Positions 29,301 to 39,890 of a DNA stretch of 64,000 nucleotides are shown here, piece after piece; the stretch's first letter is position 1, and the number at the start of each line of letters is the position of its first letter. Location of the stretch: the NCBI RefSeq assembly GCF_023159225.1, contig NC_063177.1:16764673-16828672 (forward strand). The letters are read 5' to 3'. The notes below the pieces were generated by a model. The model did no database searches and was not told where the DNA came from. It was given only the letters and a program-made list of their open reading frames with translations. This stretch comes from Perognathus longimembris pacificus (taxonomy: Eukaryota > Chordata > Mammalia > Rodentia > Heteromyidae). Made by a program: the position numbers and the translations under genes.

Positions 29301-31740
29301 TAGAAGATAAACCAGTGAGTCCTGTTCTCAGGGATGGTGTGATATGGGAAAGGAAATTGGGAAAATAAGAGGAAGGCAGACTTGAGAGGAGAGAAGTAGA
29401 AAGTGGACTGGGCACTCTGATGCTCTGGTTGGGCTGGGTCATAGTGACCCTGGAGCCTAAAGAAGGATGAGACACAGAGCGGGTCAGATGACAAGAGATG
29501 GCAAGTGGTTACATGATGCCTTGCAAGCTGAGGCCCTGAGTTAAAAACCCAGGAGGGTGAGTGCACACACACATAAAAGTAGAGAGATGGGAGACAGAAT
29601 CCTATGAGCACTCTCAGAGGTCATCTACCCAACCTCTTCATTGTACAGCATGGACCTGTCTGAGCTGACCCGGCTGGGACATGGTCACTCTCCAGTGTCC
29701 CTGAGGCCCTGTCTGAGTGGTCAGGGTAGGGGCTGGAGGGGGTGGCACCCCATCTATCCCCAGTACTCCCATGCACCTCTTCTCTTGCCAGCTGTGGCCA
29801 CTGCGCGCCCAATGCAACGTGTTCTCCAATCACGGGCAGCTGTGACTCCTGCGAGCCTGGCTGGAATGGAACCCTGTGCAAGCAGCGATGCCCACCTGGT
29901 ACCTTTGGCAACAGCTGCAGCCAGCAATGCCCCCGCTGCCAGCATGGGGAACCCTGTCAGGCAGACACAGGGCACTGTCAGCGCTGTGACCCTGGCTGGC
30001 TGGGGCCCAGGTGAGAGGGCCATCCTGCTCAGGAGAGAGATCCTTTCTCCTCCCTTGCTCCCTCTGTAAAAGCCAACCTTCCAGTACACACACACATACA
30101 CACACACGTGCACATGTGCACGTGCATACACACCACACAGATAGAGCCCTGGTGCTGCCTCCTAGAGAGACTGAGGGAGAGGGGGTAAGGGTGCCCTGTG
30201 CACAATGCTCTTCTAGCTCCTCCACCACCCAGGCTGCCTGCCCTCTTCTCCCCCCTGGGGATCCATAGTCTGTCACCTACTGGGTTTGGCTCCAGGGTCA
30301 AAGTCCTATTTGCACCTAAACCTCACTGCTAAGGAGTGACCATTTGGGTCCCAGAGTCCAGGAGTGGGGTTACCCACTACCCTCCCAGTCCCTGACTGAA
30401 TCTTATCTTCCCCAGGTGTGAAGACCCCTGCCCAGCTGGTACCTTTGGGGAGGACTGTGGTTCTACCTGCCCCACCTGTGTTCAGGGAGTCTGTGATGTG
30501 GTGACAGGGGAGTGTGTCTGCAACGCCGGCTACTGGGGAGCCAGGTGAGGACTGGGCCCTGGCGATGGGAGAGAAAGAGCTGAGGGAAGACTGTGATATG
30601 TTTTCTAAACCTCCCTTCCTGGGTCTCTCCACCTCCCAGATGCCACCCATCTTCTAAGAAGGTGGTCCTGATGCATCTTCAAAGGAAAGTCTGCTGACAC
30701 CTAATCTAGAAGGACAATAAAAATAAATACATGAGGGCTGGGAATATGGCCTAGTGGTACAATGCTTGCCTTGTATACATGAAGCCCTGGGTTTGATTCC
30801 TCAGCACCACAGATATAGAAAAAGCTAGAAGTGGCACTATGGCTCAAGTGGCAGAGTGCTAGCCTTGAGCAAAAAGAAGCCAGGGACAGTGCTCTGGCCC
30901 TGAGTCCCAAACCCCAGGACTGGCAATAAATAAATAAATAAATATATGAATACCACAGTTTGGGGCCAATCTAGGCAGAAAAGTCTGGTAGACTCTAGTT
31001 CCAAAATAACCAGAAAAAAAAAAAAAAAGCAGTACAGGGCACTAATCAAATAAGCAAGTGGAGCAAGGACAAGGCCCTGAGTTTAAATTCTGGTAGTGAC
31101 ACAAATTAATTAAGTCACACAGAATAGAAAGAAGAAATAGAAAGGGCTGGCTCCCTAACTAGATGAGAGTTGGCTCCAGACATTCCCAAGTCTTTAGGTG
31201 AGTGTGTATAGTGTCAGATGGCAAAGATCTCATTTTACAGAGGAGCAGGCTGAGGCTCAGGGAGTTGTGTCAGGGCCAGTCCTGGCTCACACCTCCAGAC
31301 CCAAAGCTATCTCCCTGGCTCCACTGCATGTGGCTGATCTCACATCAATGCTGGGTGGACGGTGGGTGAGTGAGTGCAGTCAGAGATGCTGTTGCCCCAA
31401 GGTCTACACACTGACTTGGGAATGGCCGGGCAGCTTCTGGGAGGAAGGGTTCTCCAACATGCTGCCAGGGCCATGTAGAATGGCTCAGAATGCAGAGGGG
31501 TCTGCTTGGGCATTGTCCAGGAAAATCTACCTGGCAAAGAGTGGGGATGCTGCCCAGAAATCTACCTTGGCTTCTCCCTGCCCACTCCCTTCTCCTTCCA
31601 CCCAGGATGCAGCCTGGCCTTCCTTTTTAGTTATTGTTGTTGTTGTTGTTATTACTGTGTTGTGCAGAGAAAAGGGTTACAGTTACATAAGTCCAGTAAT
31701 GAGTACATTTATTTTTTGACTCTGTCTCTGTCTCTCTCTG

Positions 31741-31773
<33 letters not shown>

Positions 31774-34700
31774 TGTTTTGTGTCAATCCTGAACTCACGG
31801 CCTATGTGCTGTCCACTGTCCTTGACCTTTCTCACTATTGCTCTACCACTTGAATCATAGCTCCACTTCTGGCTTTTAAAAAAAAATATGGTTAATTAGA
31901 GAGAAGAGTCTCATGGACTTTCTTGCCTGGGCTGGCTTTTAACCATAATCCTCAACTCTCAGCCTACTGACTAACTAGGATTACAAGCATGAGCCACCAG
32001 CTCCTGGCTCAATCTGCCTTTTCTTGCTACACCTAGCTGCAACAGTTCCTGCCCATCTGGCTTTCATGGAAGCAACTGCTCTCTCTCCTGCCAGTGCTCA
32101 GAGGGACTCTGCCACCCTGTCTCCGGGGCCTGCCAACTGGGTAAGGTGAAGGGAGGGCCTGGAGCGTGGTAACCAGGATAAGTCCGGCTCTTGCCATGGG
32201 CAAGGCCCTATCTGCTGGGGAGCCTGGGCCCTATCAGTGAACCTCCCCATGCCTGAACTCTGTTTGGATTCTCTGGATCCCCCTGAAGATGTGACTGAGC
32301 CTCGGCCCTGTGCAAACCCAGGGAGAGCCGGGAGATGAGCAGGCATGACTGGATGCTGGTATGGCATGAGAACTGGGACCGGGGTTGTGGAATGAATTCT
32401 GGACCATCAGGAGGTGACAGACCAGAGAGAGAGCCCCCTGGGGAGGTGGGGGGAAGCCACAGGTAAAGGACTGGGGGAAGGGCAACTTATAACTAAAGAG
32501 GAAACATGATGTCCTGAATGTTGAACCATCTCCCCTAGGCCGTCATGGCAAAAATGCCCTCATTGCCGGCATTCTTGTGCCTCTGCTGTTGCTCCTCCTG
32601 GGCATTGCCTGCTGTGCCTACTGCCGCTGGGCCACCCGATTGGATTCCAAGGACAGGTGATGGCTGGCTGGTGCCATTTGGTGTCCTTTCAGGGCTGGGG
32701 AAGGGCCAGCCTTGTTACACATTTAGGTTGGAGGTAACAGGGGTAGTTGGCAGTGGGGAGATACCAGGTTAGCCACCTGCCTTTCGTGGAAGCCTTCCAT
32801 AGGGAAGGTCCCAAGTCATGTGGATATGAGCGAGGGACACAGGGCACCAAGCTGTCCCAAGGCAACCTGGAGCAGGAAGGAGGCTGAGCTCATGGACCAG
32901 GGTCCTGAGGAGAGCAGGAAACCCAGAAGCAGAGGCCCAGCTCGGGGCCAAGAGGGAAAGAGACCAGAACTCACTCCTCCAGGAAATGGGAGTGACTTCA
33001 AGCTCTGTGCAGAGGTTTGGCAGAGAAGGTGGTTTTCTGAGGGATAGACAGGTGGGCTGGTGAGGCTGCCCAGAGAGATGTGGCTGGCTCACATGTTGTT
33101 CTTTACAAAACCTCTTTACACCTCTTGGCTCCTTTGAGACAGGAAGTGTAAGGGTGGGAAGAGGATTTTTGTCCTCAGTTCACAGAAGATAGCAAGGCTC
33201 AAGCTGACGCAGCTAGCCAAGGCTCCCACAGAGCTCCTGCCCAGCTTTCTGGACTCTGTCCTCATTTTACAGATGAGGAAACTAGAGCCCAGGGAGGTGA
33301 CAAAACTGTTACCTAGATCTATCTGACTCTACAGCCTCCTTGCCTTCTGTGACTCAGATCTTGGGCTTACAGAATTGTGTAGATTTTATTCTGCCATCAA
33401 TATGGAACCATTTAGCTCTGTGTAGTGGTACATGCCTGTAATCCCAGCACTTGGGAGGCTGAAGAAGGAGGTTCACATGTTTGTGCTATATGAGACCCTG
33501 TATCTAACAAACCAAAGCAGAACAGCCATTGAAGTATGTGTGTGATCACTTTGTCACACTGTGCAAAGGTAACACAGGTTACCTTGGGTCATATGCACTG
33601 ACCACCCACCCTAACCCACCCCTTCAGGCCAGCAAGAGACGGAGCTGCCTTATCCAGGATGAAGCAGCAGGTCTGGGGGGCACTGACCAGGCTGGGCTCT
33701 GTGCTGTCCTGTGGCTCCCTCAGCAACTACAAGCTCCCCTGGGTGACAGGTAAGTGGTCACTAGGGGGCAGGGGCTGAGATGGAGCAAGTCTTCCCAGAA
33801 GGCTGTGCACCTGACTTGAAGTCCCTACAGTCTCTCACCATGATCCGGAGGTCCCCTTCAACCACAGCTTCATCGAGCCACCTTCTGCTGGCTGGGCCTC
33901 TGATGATTCCTTCTCTTCTGATCCTGAGTCTGGAGCAGAGGATGAGGGTCATACCTACTCCGTGCCACCCCGAGAAGGTAGGTGGCCCCCCCCAACAGCT
34001 CACTCAGTCCCTGAGCAGCCTGCCTCCTCAATCTCTTCTATATTCCCTCAGCTAATGTGGACCCAGAAAAAGAACAAGAGACATTACTGTCCTCATTGAG
34101 CTTGTAGTCTGACAGATATCAATCAGATACATAATTAAGTAGTACAGGACAGTGTGTTGCATGTTTGATTTTTGTGTGTGAGCTATTTCTGGGGCTTGAA
34201 CTCATGGTCTCAGTACTATCCCTAAGTTTCTGTGCTCAAGGCTAGCTAGCACTCTTATCACTTGAGCCACAGCTCCACTTCCAGCTGTTTTTGTTGTTGT
34301 TGTTGTTGTTTGGTGCTTAATTGGAGATAAGAATTTCAAAGACTTTTCTGCCTGGGCTGGCATCAAACTGCTATCTCAGATCTCAGCCTCCTGAGTAGCT
34401 AGTAGCTACCAGCAGGCTTGATATATGTTTTGTTGCCAGTCCTAGAGATTGAACTCAGGGCCTGAGCACTGTCCCTGGCTTCTTTTTGCTCAAGGCTAGT
34501 ACTCTACCACTTGAGCCACAGCGCCACTTCTGGCTTTTTCTATTCTATATATGTGGTGCTGAGGAATTGAACTCAGGTCTTCATGTATTTTAGGCGAGCA
34601 CTTTACCACTAGGCCACATTCCCAGCCCCTTGACATATGTTTTGATGGGGGAGATACCTGGTGCTTCCAGTAGCAGCATCAGCATGCACATGGTTCACAT

Positions 34701-35908
34701 AACTCTATGGCTTTGAAACTTTCAGCTTGACAGTGGTTCAAAGCAGGGAGGGGTAGGGAGAAAAGAGCCAAGGAGATGGGGCTACAGACCTGGTCTTTCT
34801 CCTACATTCTGTACCTCACTTTTTTTTTTTTGTGCCAATCCTGGGGCTTGAACTCAGGGCCTGAGCACTGTCCCTGACTTCTTTTGCTCAAGCCTAGCAC
34901 TCTACCTCTTGAGCCACAGCCCCACTTCTGGCTGTTAATGTGGTACTGAGGCATCGAGCCTGGGGCTTTGTGCATGCTAGACAAGCACTCTACCACTAAG
35001 CCACATCCCCAGCCCTGCACCTCACTCTTTGCTAGAGGGAAGATGCTGCAGGTAGGATGGACTGGGGTAGCCAGCACAGCTGCAGCCTAGCTCTTCTGTC
35101 TCCTCTGCTAGGGATGATCCCGGTGACCCAGGCAGAGTCTCCAGAGGCCAGCCTGGCTGGAGGCCCCTTCCCACCCCCCGAGGATGCCTCTACACCATTT
35201 CCTATCCCACGCACCTCCAGCCTGGCCCGGGCCAAGCGGCCATCTGTTTCCTTTGCTGAAGGCACCAAGTTTGCACCACAGAGTCGTCGAAGTTCGGGGG
35301 AACTCTCCAGCCCAATCAGAAAGCCCAAGAGGCTTTCCAGGGGCTCCCAGCCATGTCCTGAGGGCCAGGAGGCCGAAGATTCCACAAGCCCAGAGCAAGC
35401 AAAACCAGAGGAGGCGCCTCCTGAAGCTGCCAGCATAGGAGATGCAACTGAGTGTGTGGAAAGCATCAACAGCAGCGCCCAGGACAGCTCTAGCTCTGTA
35501 GCCACCATCTACATGCTAGCAGGGACACCCCAGAAATCTGAGGGCCCTAGCCGGTCTGTCTTTCATCGTCTTGGTAACTTCCAGAAAGGCCAAGCAGAAT
35601 CCAAGGTCAAGAGTGCCATCCCTAAACCCATACGCAGATCCCTGGGTCAAAACAAGAGTGGCCCAGGGCTGGCCTCTGGCTCTACTAGCCAGAGCCCTGG
35701 ATCAGCCCCCAATGCCAACGTGGGGACTCGGCCAGAGGAAGTGTCCAGGGAGCTGGGGGATGGCACTAAGAGTGCGGGGAGGGTCCAGGAAGTAACCTCA
35801 GGAAGCATTCCCCCAATACAAGATCCTCAGAAGCAAGCTGAAGAGGAAAGGCAGGAAGAGCCTGTGTATGAGAATGTTGTACACATGTCTGGGCCACCAC
35901 AGCCCTGA
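23387..35908 (+). CDS. SCARF1: SCARF1 (SREC-I), scavenger receptor class F member 1 (11 exons)
   Basis: Type I membrane receptor of endothelium and phagocytes for modified LDL, heat-shock proteins and apoptotic cells. Exons: 23387-23487, 23781-23842, 24115-24216, 25294-25816, 29792-30010, 30416-30544, 32037-32140, 32539-32656, 33628-33749, 33831-33977, 35112-35908 (TGA); all GT/AG. They give 807 residues; human is about 830. The signal peptide is MGLGLLLLLLLLWTRG. Residues ~30-410 are a run of Cys-rich EGF/laminin-type modules with the recurrent pattern CxCxxGxxGxxC. Exon 4 alone encodes several. Exon 8 encodes the transmembrane helix (residues ~419-441, AGILVPLLLLLLGIACC). The rest, over 360 residues, is a Ser/Pro-rich cytoplasmic tail. 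It includes RAKRPSVSFAEGTKFAPQSR and a C-terminal EEPVYENVV, an NPXY-like tyrosine context. The long intron 4 is packed with SINEs. Identification is very secure. Confidence 0.5.
24277..24528 (+). mobile_element. Composite B1-like/Geo-tail SINE
   Basis: Full-length copy in SCARF1 intron 3, with the head GTTGGTAGCTCACACCTGTA and the Geo tail. Confidence 0.5.
26022..26258 (-). mobile_element. Composite B1-like/Geo-tail SINE
   Basis: First of the dense SINE series in SCARF1 intron 4. Confidence 0.5.
26296..26462 (+). mobile_element. tRNA-like head fused to B1-like tail (B4-type layout)
   Basis: An ID-like, tRNA-type head (GGCATGGCTCAGCAGTAGAG) is followed by a B1-like part (CCTGTAGTCCCAGCACCCAG ... 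GGCCAGACTAGGG). The order is the reverse of the composite family. The layout is that of B4 elements; subfamily not assigned. Confidence 0.5.
26568..26653 (-). mobile_element. ID-type SINE monomer
   Basis: Reverse copy of a single ID element (tRNA-Ala derived) ending AAATCCCCAGCCCT, with a T-run as the A-tail and no Geo half. Confidence 0.5.
26694..26903 (+). mobile_element. IDL-Geo dimeric SINE
   Basis: Complete copy ending in a long A-tail; directly upstream of the tailless insertion at 26925. Confidence 0.5.
26910..26983 (-). mobile_element. 44-base tailless IDL head flanked by 15-bp target duplication
   Basis: AGGTGGCTAGTATTA occurs at 26910-26924 and 26969-26983. Between them lie 44 bases that, on the minus strand, match the first 44 bases of IDL-Geo (GGGGCTGGGGATTTGGCC ...), ending at CCTCGTA. 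There is no Geo half and no A-tail. The cut falls inside the loop of the tRNA-like anticodon arm (stem GCCTC/GAGGC). Confidence 0.5.
27060..27480 (+). mobile_element. Composite SINE interrupted by IDL-Geo
   Basis: Host composite SINE on the plus strand, split at ACTCTT|ATCTCC by an IDL-Geo copy (27161-27370, minus strand) with a TGAGATACTCTT duplication (27149-27160 and 27371-27382). Confidence 0.5.
27161..27370 (-). mobile_element. IDL-Geo dimeric SINE
   Basis: Full-length copy nested in a composite SINE; T-tract on the left is its A-tail. Confidence 0.5.
27588..27825 (+). mobile_element. Composite B1-like/Geo-tail SINE
   Basis: Full-length plus copy. The tail carries GTACCCCCCCCAAAAAAAAA, followed at once by the next composite SINE. 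Confidence 0.5.
27934..28139 (-). mobile_element. IDL-Geo dimeric SINE (first of a tandem pair)
   Basis: Its A-tail T-run abuts the left target duplication. Its 5' end (CTAGCCCT) abuts the T-rich tail of the second copy without a duplication between them. Confidence 0.5.
28140..28351 (-). mobile_element. IDL-Geo dimeric SINE (second of a tandem pair)
   Basis: Same orientation as the first copy; its 5' end (CCCAGCCC) abuts the right target duplication. Confidence 0.5.
28768..29270 (-). repeat. Two composite SINEs in tandem
   Basis: Copies at about 28768-29010 and 29022-29270, minus strand, SCARF1 intron 4. Confidence 0.5.
30083..30143. repeat. (CA)n-rich simple repeat
   Basis: Imperfect ACAC run mixed with GTGCACATGTGCACGTGC, in the SCARF1 intron after the exon ending at 30010. 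Confidence 0.5.
30735..30953 (+). mobile_element. IDL-Geo dimeric SINE
   Basis: Complete copy with a (AATA)n tail, in the SCARF1 intron before the exon at 32037. Confidence 0.5.
31629..31712 (-). mobile_element. L1 3'-end fragment
   Basis: After a (TTG)n tail the segment TGTGTTGTGCAGAGAAAAGG ... GTACATTT matches the 3' end of the L1 at 43503. A severely 5'-truncated insertion, on the minus strand. Confidence 0.5.
31718..31773. repeat. (TCTG)n/(CT)n simple repeat
   Basis: CT-rich run between the L1 fragment and the next composite SINE (31780-32012). Confidence 0.5.
31780..32012 (-). mobile_element. Composite B1-like/Geo-tail SINE
   Basis: Ends only about 25 bases before the acceptor of the SCARF1 exon at 32037, so it supplies part of the sequence just upstream of that splice site. 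Confidence 0.5.
33412..33512 (+). mobile_element. B1-like SINE
   Basis: GTAGTGGTACATGCCTGTAA TCCCAGCACTTGGGAGGCTG is the Alu/B1 head; no Geo tail follows. It lies in the SCARF1 intron before the exon at 33628. Confidence 0.5.
34168..35014 (-). repeat. Composite SINE and two IDL-Geo SINEs in SCARF1 intron 10
   Basis: Composite copy at about 34168-34416 with a (TTG)n run; IDL-Geo at about 34432-34628 with a near-perfect TTGAxATATGTTTTG duplication; IDL-Geo at about 34818-35014 with a short CACCTCACT-like duplication. The last ends about 100 bases before the final exon. Confidence 0.5.
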
Positions 35909-36330
35909 GGGCTTTGTATTTGGGGAGTGGGAAGAGGATGGATAGTGTGGGGAGGGGAACACCTGAACAGACCGTAGATCAGAATGTGCTTTGTGCTAGA
36001 AAATGATCCTGGGGCCAGGAGAGCCATATCAGAGCCTCTGCTCTGGACGAGGCCTGGGTTGGAGGCCAACTGGCTGTGGGCCCTGGCAGTGCTTCGGGGG
36101 TAAATCTGTCTGGAAGGCCTGGGCAGAGACCCTGCAGAATGGGGTCAGGAAGGGAAGACAGATGGCTGTAGGGACTTTTTCCTCTATTTTCCTGGAACCT
36201 GCCCCAAAGGATACTACCCTTCTTCATTTGCAAAACACTTTTCTGACATGGGAAACAACCTAAATTTTAAGCAAATATTTCTTAGGCTAAGTCACTACAC
36301 AGCCAGGGGCGTGAGGGGGGGAATCATGTA
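35909..36330 (+). other. SCARF1: SCARF1 3' UTR (end not fixed)
   Basis: Non-repeat sequence after the stop. I see no canonical AATAAA or ATTAAA before the first SINE at about 36335. Either a variant signal is used or the transcript continues into the repeats. The 3' end is therefore uncertain. Confidence 0.5.
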
Positions 36331-36334
36331 CTAG

Positions 36335-36741
36335 ACACTGGTGACTTATTCCTATAATCCTAACTACTCAGAGGGCTGATATCTGAGGATCACAGTTCAA
36401 AGCCAGGTAGGGACTTTCTCAGGAAAGTTCATGAGAGACTGTTATCTCCAAGTAACTACCCCCAAAACTGGTAGTGGAGCTGTGGCTCAAAGTAACAGAA
36501 CTACTTTTGTGGGGGGGAGGGGTCATGGGGCTTGAACGGGGGGCTTGGGTATTGACCCTAGCTCTTTTGCTCAAGGCTAGCTCTCTACCATTTTGAACTG
36601 TAGTGCCATTTCTGGTTTTCTGGTGGTTATTGGAGCTAAGAGTCCCATGGACTTTATTGCCTGGCCTGGCTTTGAACCACAACCCTCAGATCTCAGCCTC
36701 TTGAGTGGCTAGGATTACAGACATGAGCAACACCCAGCCCA
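36335..36741. repeat. Two composite SINEs in opposite orientation
   Basis: Plus copy about 36335-36500 and minus copy about 36512-36741, tail to tail. Confidence 0.5.
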
Positions 36742-36749
36742 TTCTACTT

Positions 36750-37160
36750 TTTTTTGTGTATGTGCTGGTACTGGGGATTGAACTTTGGGCCTTGTGCCAT
36801 TGCTTAGCTTTTCCACTCAAAGTTGGCATTCTACCACTTGAACCATAGTTCCACTTTTGGCTTTTTGCTAGTTTATTGAAGATAAGAATCTCTTGTAGGG
36901 CTGGGGATATGGCCTAGTGGCCAGTGCTTGACTTGTATACATGAGGCCCTGGGTTCAATTCCCCAGCACCACATATACAGAAAATGGCCAGAAGTGGCAC
37001 TGTGGCCCAAGTGGCAGAGTGCTAGCCTTGAGCAAAAAGAAGCCAGGGACAGTACTCAGGCCCCGAGTCCAAGCCCCAGGACTGGCCAAAAAAAAAAAAG
37101 AATCTCTTGTATTTATCTGCCTGGACTGGCTTTGATGTGAGACCCTCAGACTTCTGCCTC
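36750..37160 (-). mobile_element. Composite SINE interrupted by IDL-Geo
   Basis: Host on the minus strand, split by an IDL-Geo copy at 36898-37098. The duplication AGAATCTCTTGTA lies on both sides (ending at 36897 and at 37099-37111). Confidence 0.5.
36898..37098 (+). mobile_element. IDL-Geo dimeric SINE
   Basis: Full length with an A12 tail; nested in a composite SINE at the same relative position as the copies at 27161 and 27934. Confidence 0.5.
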
Positions 37161-37348
37161 CTGTGTAGCTGAACTCAGGGCTTTGCTCGTGCCAATCAAA
37201 TGTTCTACTGCTGATCTAGATCACCATTGCCCATTGTTTTCTTTCTATAAACTTTCATTTTATCTTAAAATGCAATGTTTAGAAACTTTTTTTGTGTATA
37301 TTTATAATTTTTTTGTGTGTGCTGGTTCTGGGGCTTGGACTCAAGGTG

Positions 37349-37551
37349 GGTTTTTTTTTTGTTTTGCCAGTCTTGGGACTTGAATTTAGGGCTTGGGCAC
37401 TGTCCTTGAGCTTCTTTTCCCTGAGGCAAGTGCTCTGCCATGAGTCACAGCGCCACTTCCAGCTTTTTCTGTTTATTTGGTACTGAGGAATGGAACCCAA
37501 GGCTTCATGCATGCTAGGCAAGGACTCTACCACTAAGCCACATTCCCAGCC
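37349..37551 (-). mobile_element. IDL-Geo dimeric SINE (older variant)
   Basis: T-run then Geo half then ID-like half ending CATTCCCAGCCC; flanked by GACTCAAGG and AACTCAAGG. Confidence 0.5.
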
Positions 37552-37583
37552 CGAACTCAAGGCTTAAAAAAAAAAAAAATTTG

Positions 37584-37812
37584 TGGCCAGGCGCTGGTGG
37601 CCTATAATCCTGGCCACTCAGGAAGCTGAGATCTGAGAATCACTATTCAAAGCCAACCCAGGCAATAAATGCTGGAGAGATTCTTATCTCCAGTTAATCA
37701 CAAAAAGCCAGACGTGGAGCCATGGCTCAAGTAGTAGACTGCTAGCTTTGAGCACAAAAGCTCAGGGACAGTGCCCAGGCCCTGAGTCCAAGCCGCAGTA
37801 CTGGCCAAAAAA
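37584..37812 (+). mobile_element. Composite B1-like/Geo-tail SINE
   Basis: Full-length plus copy, GGCCAGGCGCTGGTGGCC to the A-rich tail. Two diverged minus copies follow at about 38050-38260 and 38275-38445. Confidence 0.5.
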
Positions 37813-38554
37813 CAAACAAAAAGCTAATAAAATTTAAAAATGGTAACATTACAAACATCTGCAAAGTAAAACAGATTTCTCCCCAGCATGGGGGCAGAAG
37901 TGTGATTAATTTTCTGAATGCCTTTGGTCTCGTATGGGTCCTTGACTCACGTTGCATTACGCAGTCAGAAAAGAAAGGGAGAGGAGCCTTTCCCTTTATC
38001 CTAGTGCTCAGAGACTCTCACTAACAGCCAAGGCAGTGCTTATTTGTTGTTGTACATGGGGCTTAAACTCAGGACCTGGGCACTGGCCCTGAGGTTGTTT
38101 GTTTATTTTTTCCCACCCAAGGCTAGTGGTCTACCACTTTGAACCACAGTGTCACTTCTAGTTTTCTGGTGGTTAATTGTGCCTGGGCTGGCTTCAAGCT
38201 ACAGTCATCAGATCTTAGCCTCCTTAGTAGCTAGGATTATAGGCATGAGACACTGGTATCCTGCTCAGCTTTTTTTTTTTTTTCTAATGTACCTTAACAT
38301 TTTTGCTCTCCCAGTTGAGCTACATCTCCATTTCTGACTTTTGGCTAATTGGAGATGAAAGTCTCACTTTCTTGTCTCAGCTGGCTTTGAACCAGGATCC
38401 TCAGATCTCAGCCTCTTGAATAATTAGGATTACAGATGTAATCAGATTTTTTTTCCAGATGTTTTTGTACATATATAAATAGGTTTTAGAAACAGAAGAT
38501 GATGCTCAGCTAACTTCGGTAGCTTGCTGTATGTATGTGTACACACACATGCAC

Positions 38555-38580
38555 GTGTGTGTGTGTGTGTGTGTGTGTGT
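38555..38580. repeat. (GT)n microsatellite
   Basis: About 13 perfect GT units, followed by ID-like sequence GGGATGGAACCCAGGGCC (to about 38642). Confidence 0.5.
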
Positions 38581-39283
38581 ATGTTGGGGATGGAACCCAG
38601 GGCCTCACACATGCCCTACCACTTGAGCCACACACCTGCCCCTGCAACCTGCTTTTATATATAGCAATTTATCCTAGATATCTCTAGAAGCCAGTAAAAA
38701 TAAAGCTACCTCTTTACATTAAAAAAAAAAAAAGATGACATGGAATTCCATTATGTGAAAATAATGCAGGTAATTCAAACCAGGCCCTTGCCTTGGACAG
38801 TTGTTTCTAATTGTTTTGATACAATAAACAATGATTCTGTGTGTAAGTAACTTTGTCCCTATTTCTTTTGTACTAGTGCAAGTTTTTCTGCTTTATTTTA
38901 TTTTTGCCAGTCCTGGGGCTTGGACTCAGGGCCTGTGCACTTAAGGCACTAAGTTCAAACTCCAGTTGTGAAAAAGTAAAAAATTAATAAATAATACATA
39001 CTAAAGTGCTTGAAAGTAAAAATGTTTGAATAAATTTTAAAAATAAGGACAAGTCTCTTAGATCGCTAAAACTAGCTTTGATTTAAGAGGAATATTATGT
39101 AAATGAAAAGTAACTTGACTGAGTATGGATGAGAAAGTTTTACACTCTGTGAGTCTTTAGACATTGCTGAGGGCATTGGTGTTTTGAGGTTTTTGAATCT
39201 GAATTACTCAGCCTTTTGAGGACAGTGGGGAGAAGACACTTTCTTTTCTAGAAGGAAAGACATTGTTTTTATTTTTTCTGAGA

Positions 39284-39495
39284 TTTTTTTTTTTTTTTTT
39301 TGGCCAGTCCTGGGGCTTGGACTCAGGGCCTGAGCACTGTCCCTGGCTTCTTTTTGCTCAAGGCTAGCACTCTGCCACTTGAGCCACAGCGCCACTTCTG
39401 GCCATTTTCTGTATATGTGGTGCTGGGGAATCGAACCCAGGGCCTCATGTATATGAGGCAGGCACTCTTGCCACTAGGCCATATCCCCAGCCCCT
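39284..39495 (-). mobile_element. IDL-Geo dimeric SINE
   Basis: Full length, flanked by TTTTCTGAGATTTTT on both sides; close to consensus, so probably young. Confidence 0.5.
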
Positions 39496-39626
39496 TTTCT
39501 GAGATTTTTGATGCTGTAAATTATATTTGTTCTTTTATAACTAAGTAATTTTTAGCCATTTGGAGATTTTCTTCCTTTAAAAAAAATGTTGCTCTCAGTG
39601 TGTTAGCTGCTCTAATTTCAAACTTC

Positions 39627-39890
39627 CAGGTTGAGCATCCTTAAATTCAAAATCCTAACTCTGAAATGCTCTGAAATCCAAACTTTTGCATACCTACAGG
39701 ACACCCCAAGTGTAAAGTTTCACAGACAAAAAAATGCAGGCATGCTGAAAAGCTATTCATAACAAATCAGCTTTGCATTTGTTTAACCTTGGCTCCTGTG
39801 ATGAGATACAATGTTGATATGGAAAGCCCAAGTCTGAAACCCTTCTTCTGGTCTCAAGCATTTTGAATAAGAGATACTCAATCTATAGTA
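39627..39890. mobile_element. Fossil DNA transposon with terminal inverted repeats (non-autonomous, Tigger-like)
   Basis: The left end reads GGTTGAGCATCCTTAAATTC. The right end, in reverse complement, reads GATTGAGTATCTCTTATTCA, so the two ends are diverged inverted repeats about 260 bases apart. The phrases ATGCTCTGAAATCC and AAGCATTTTGAATAAG recall old mammalian MER elements of the Tigger/mariner group. No transposase is coded. The subfamily is not assigned. Confidence 0.5.

Noticed and set aside
33529..33753. Separate small protein around SCARF1 exon 9
   Set aside because: The frame shown there differs from the spliced SCARF1 frame, which continues correctly across 33628-33749.
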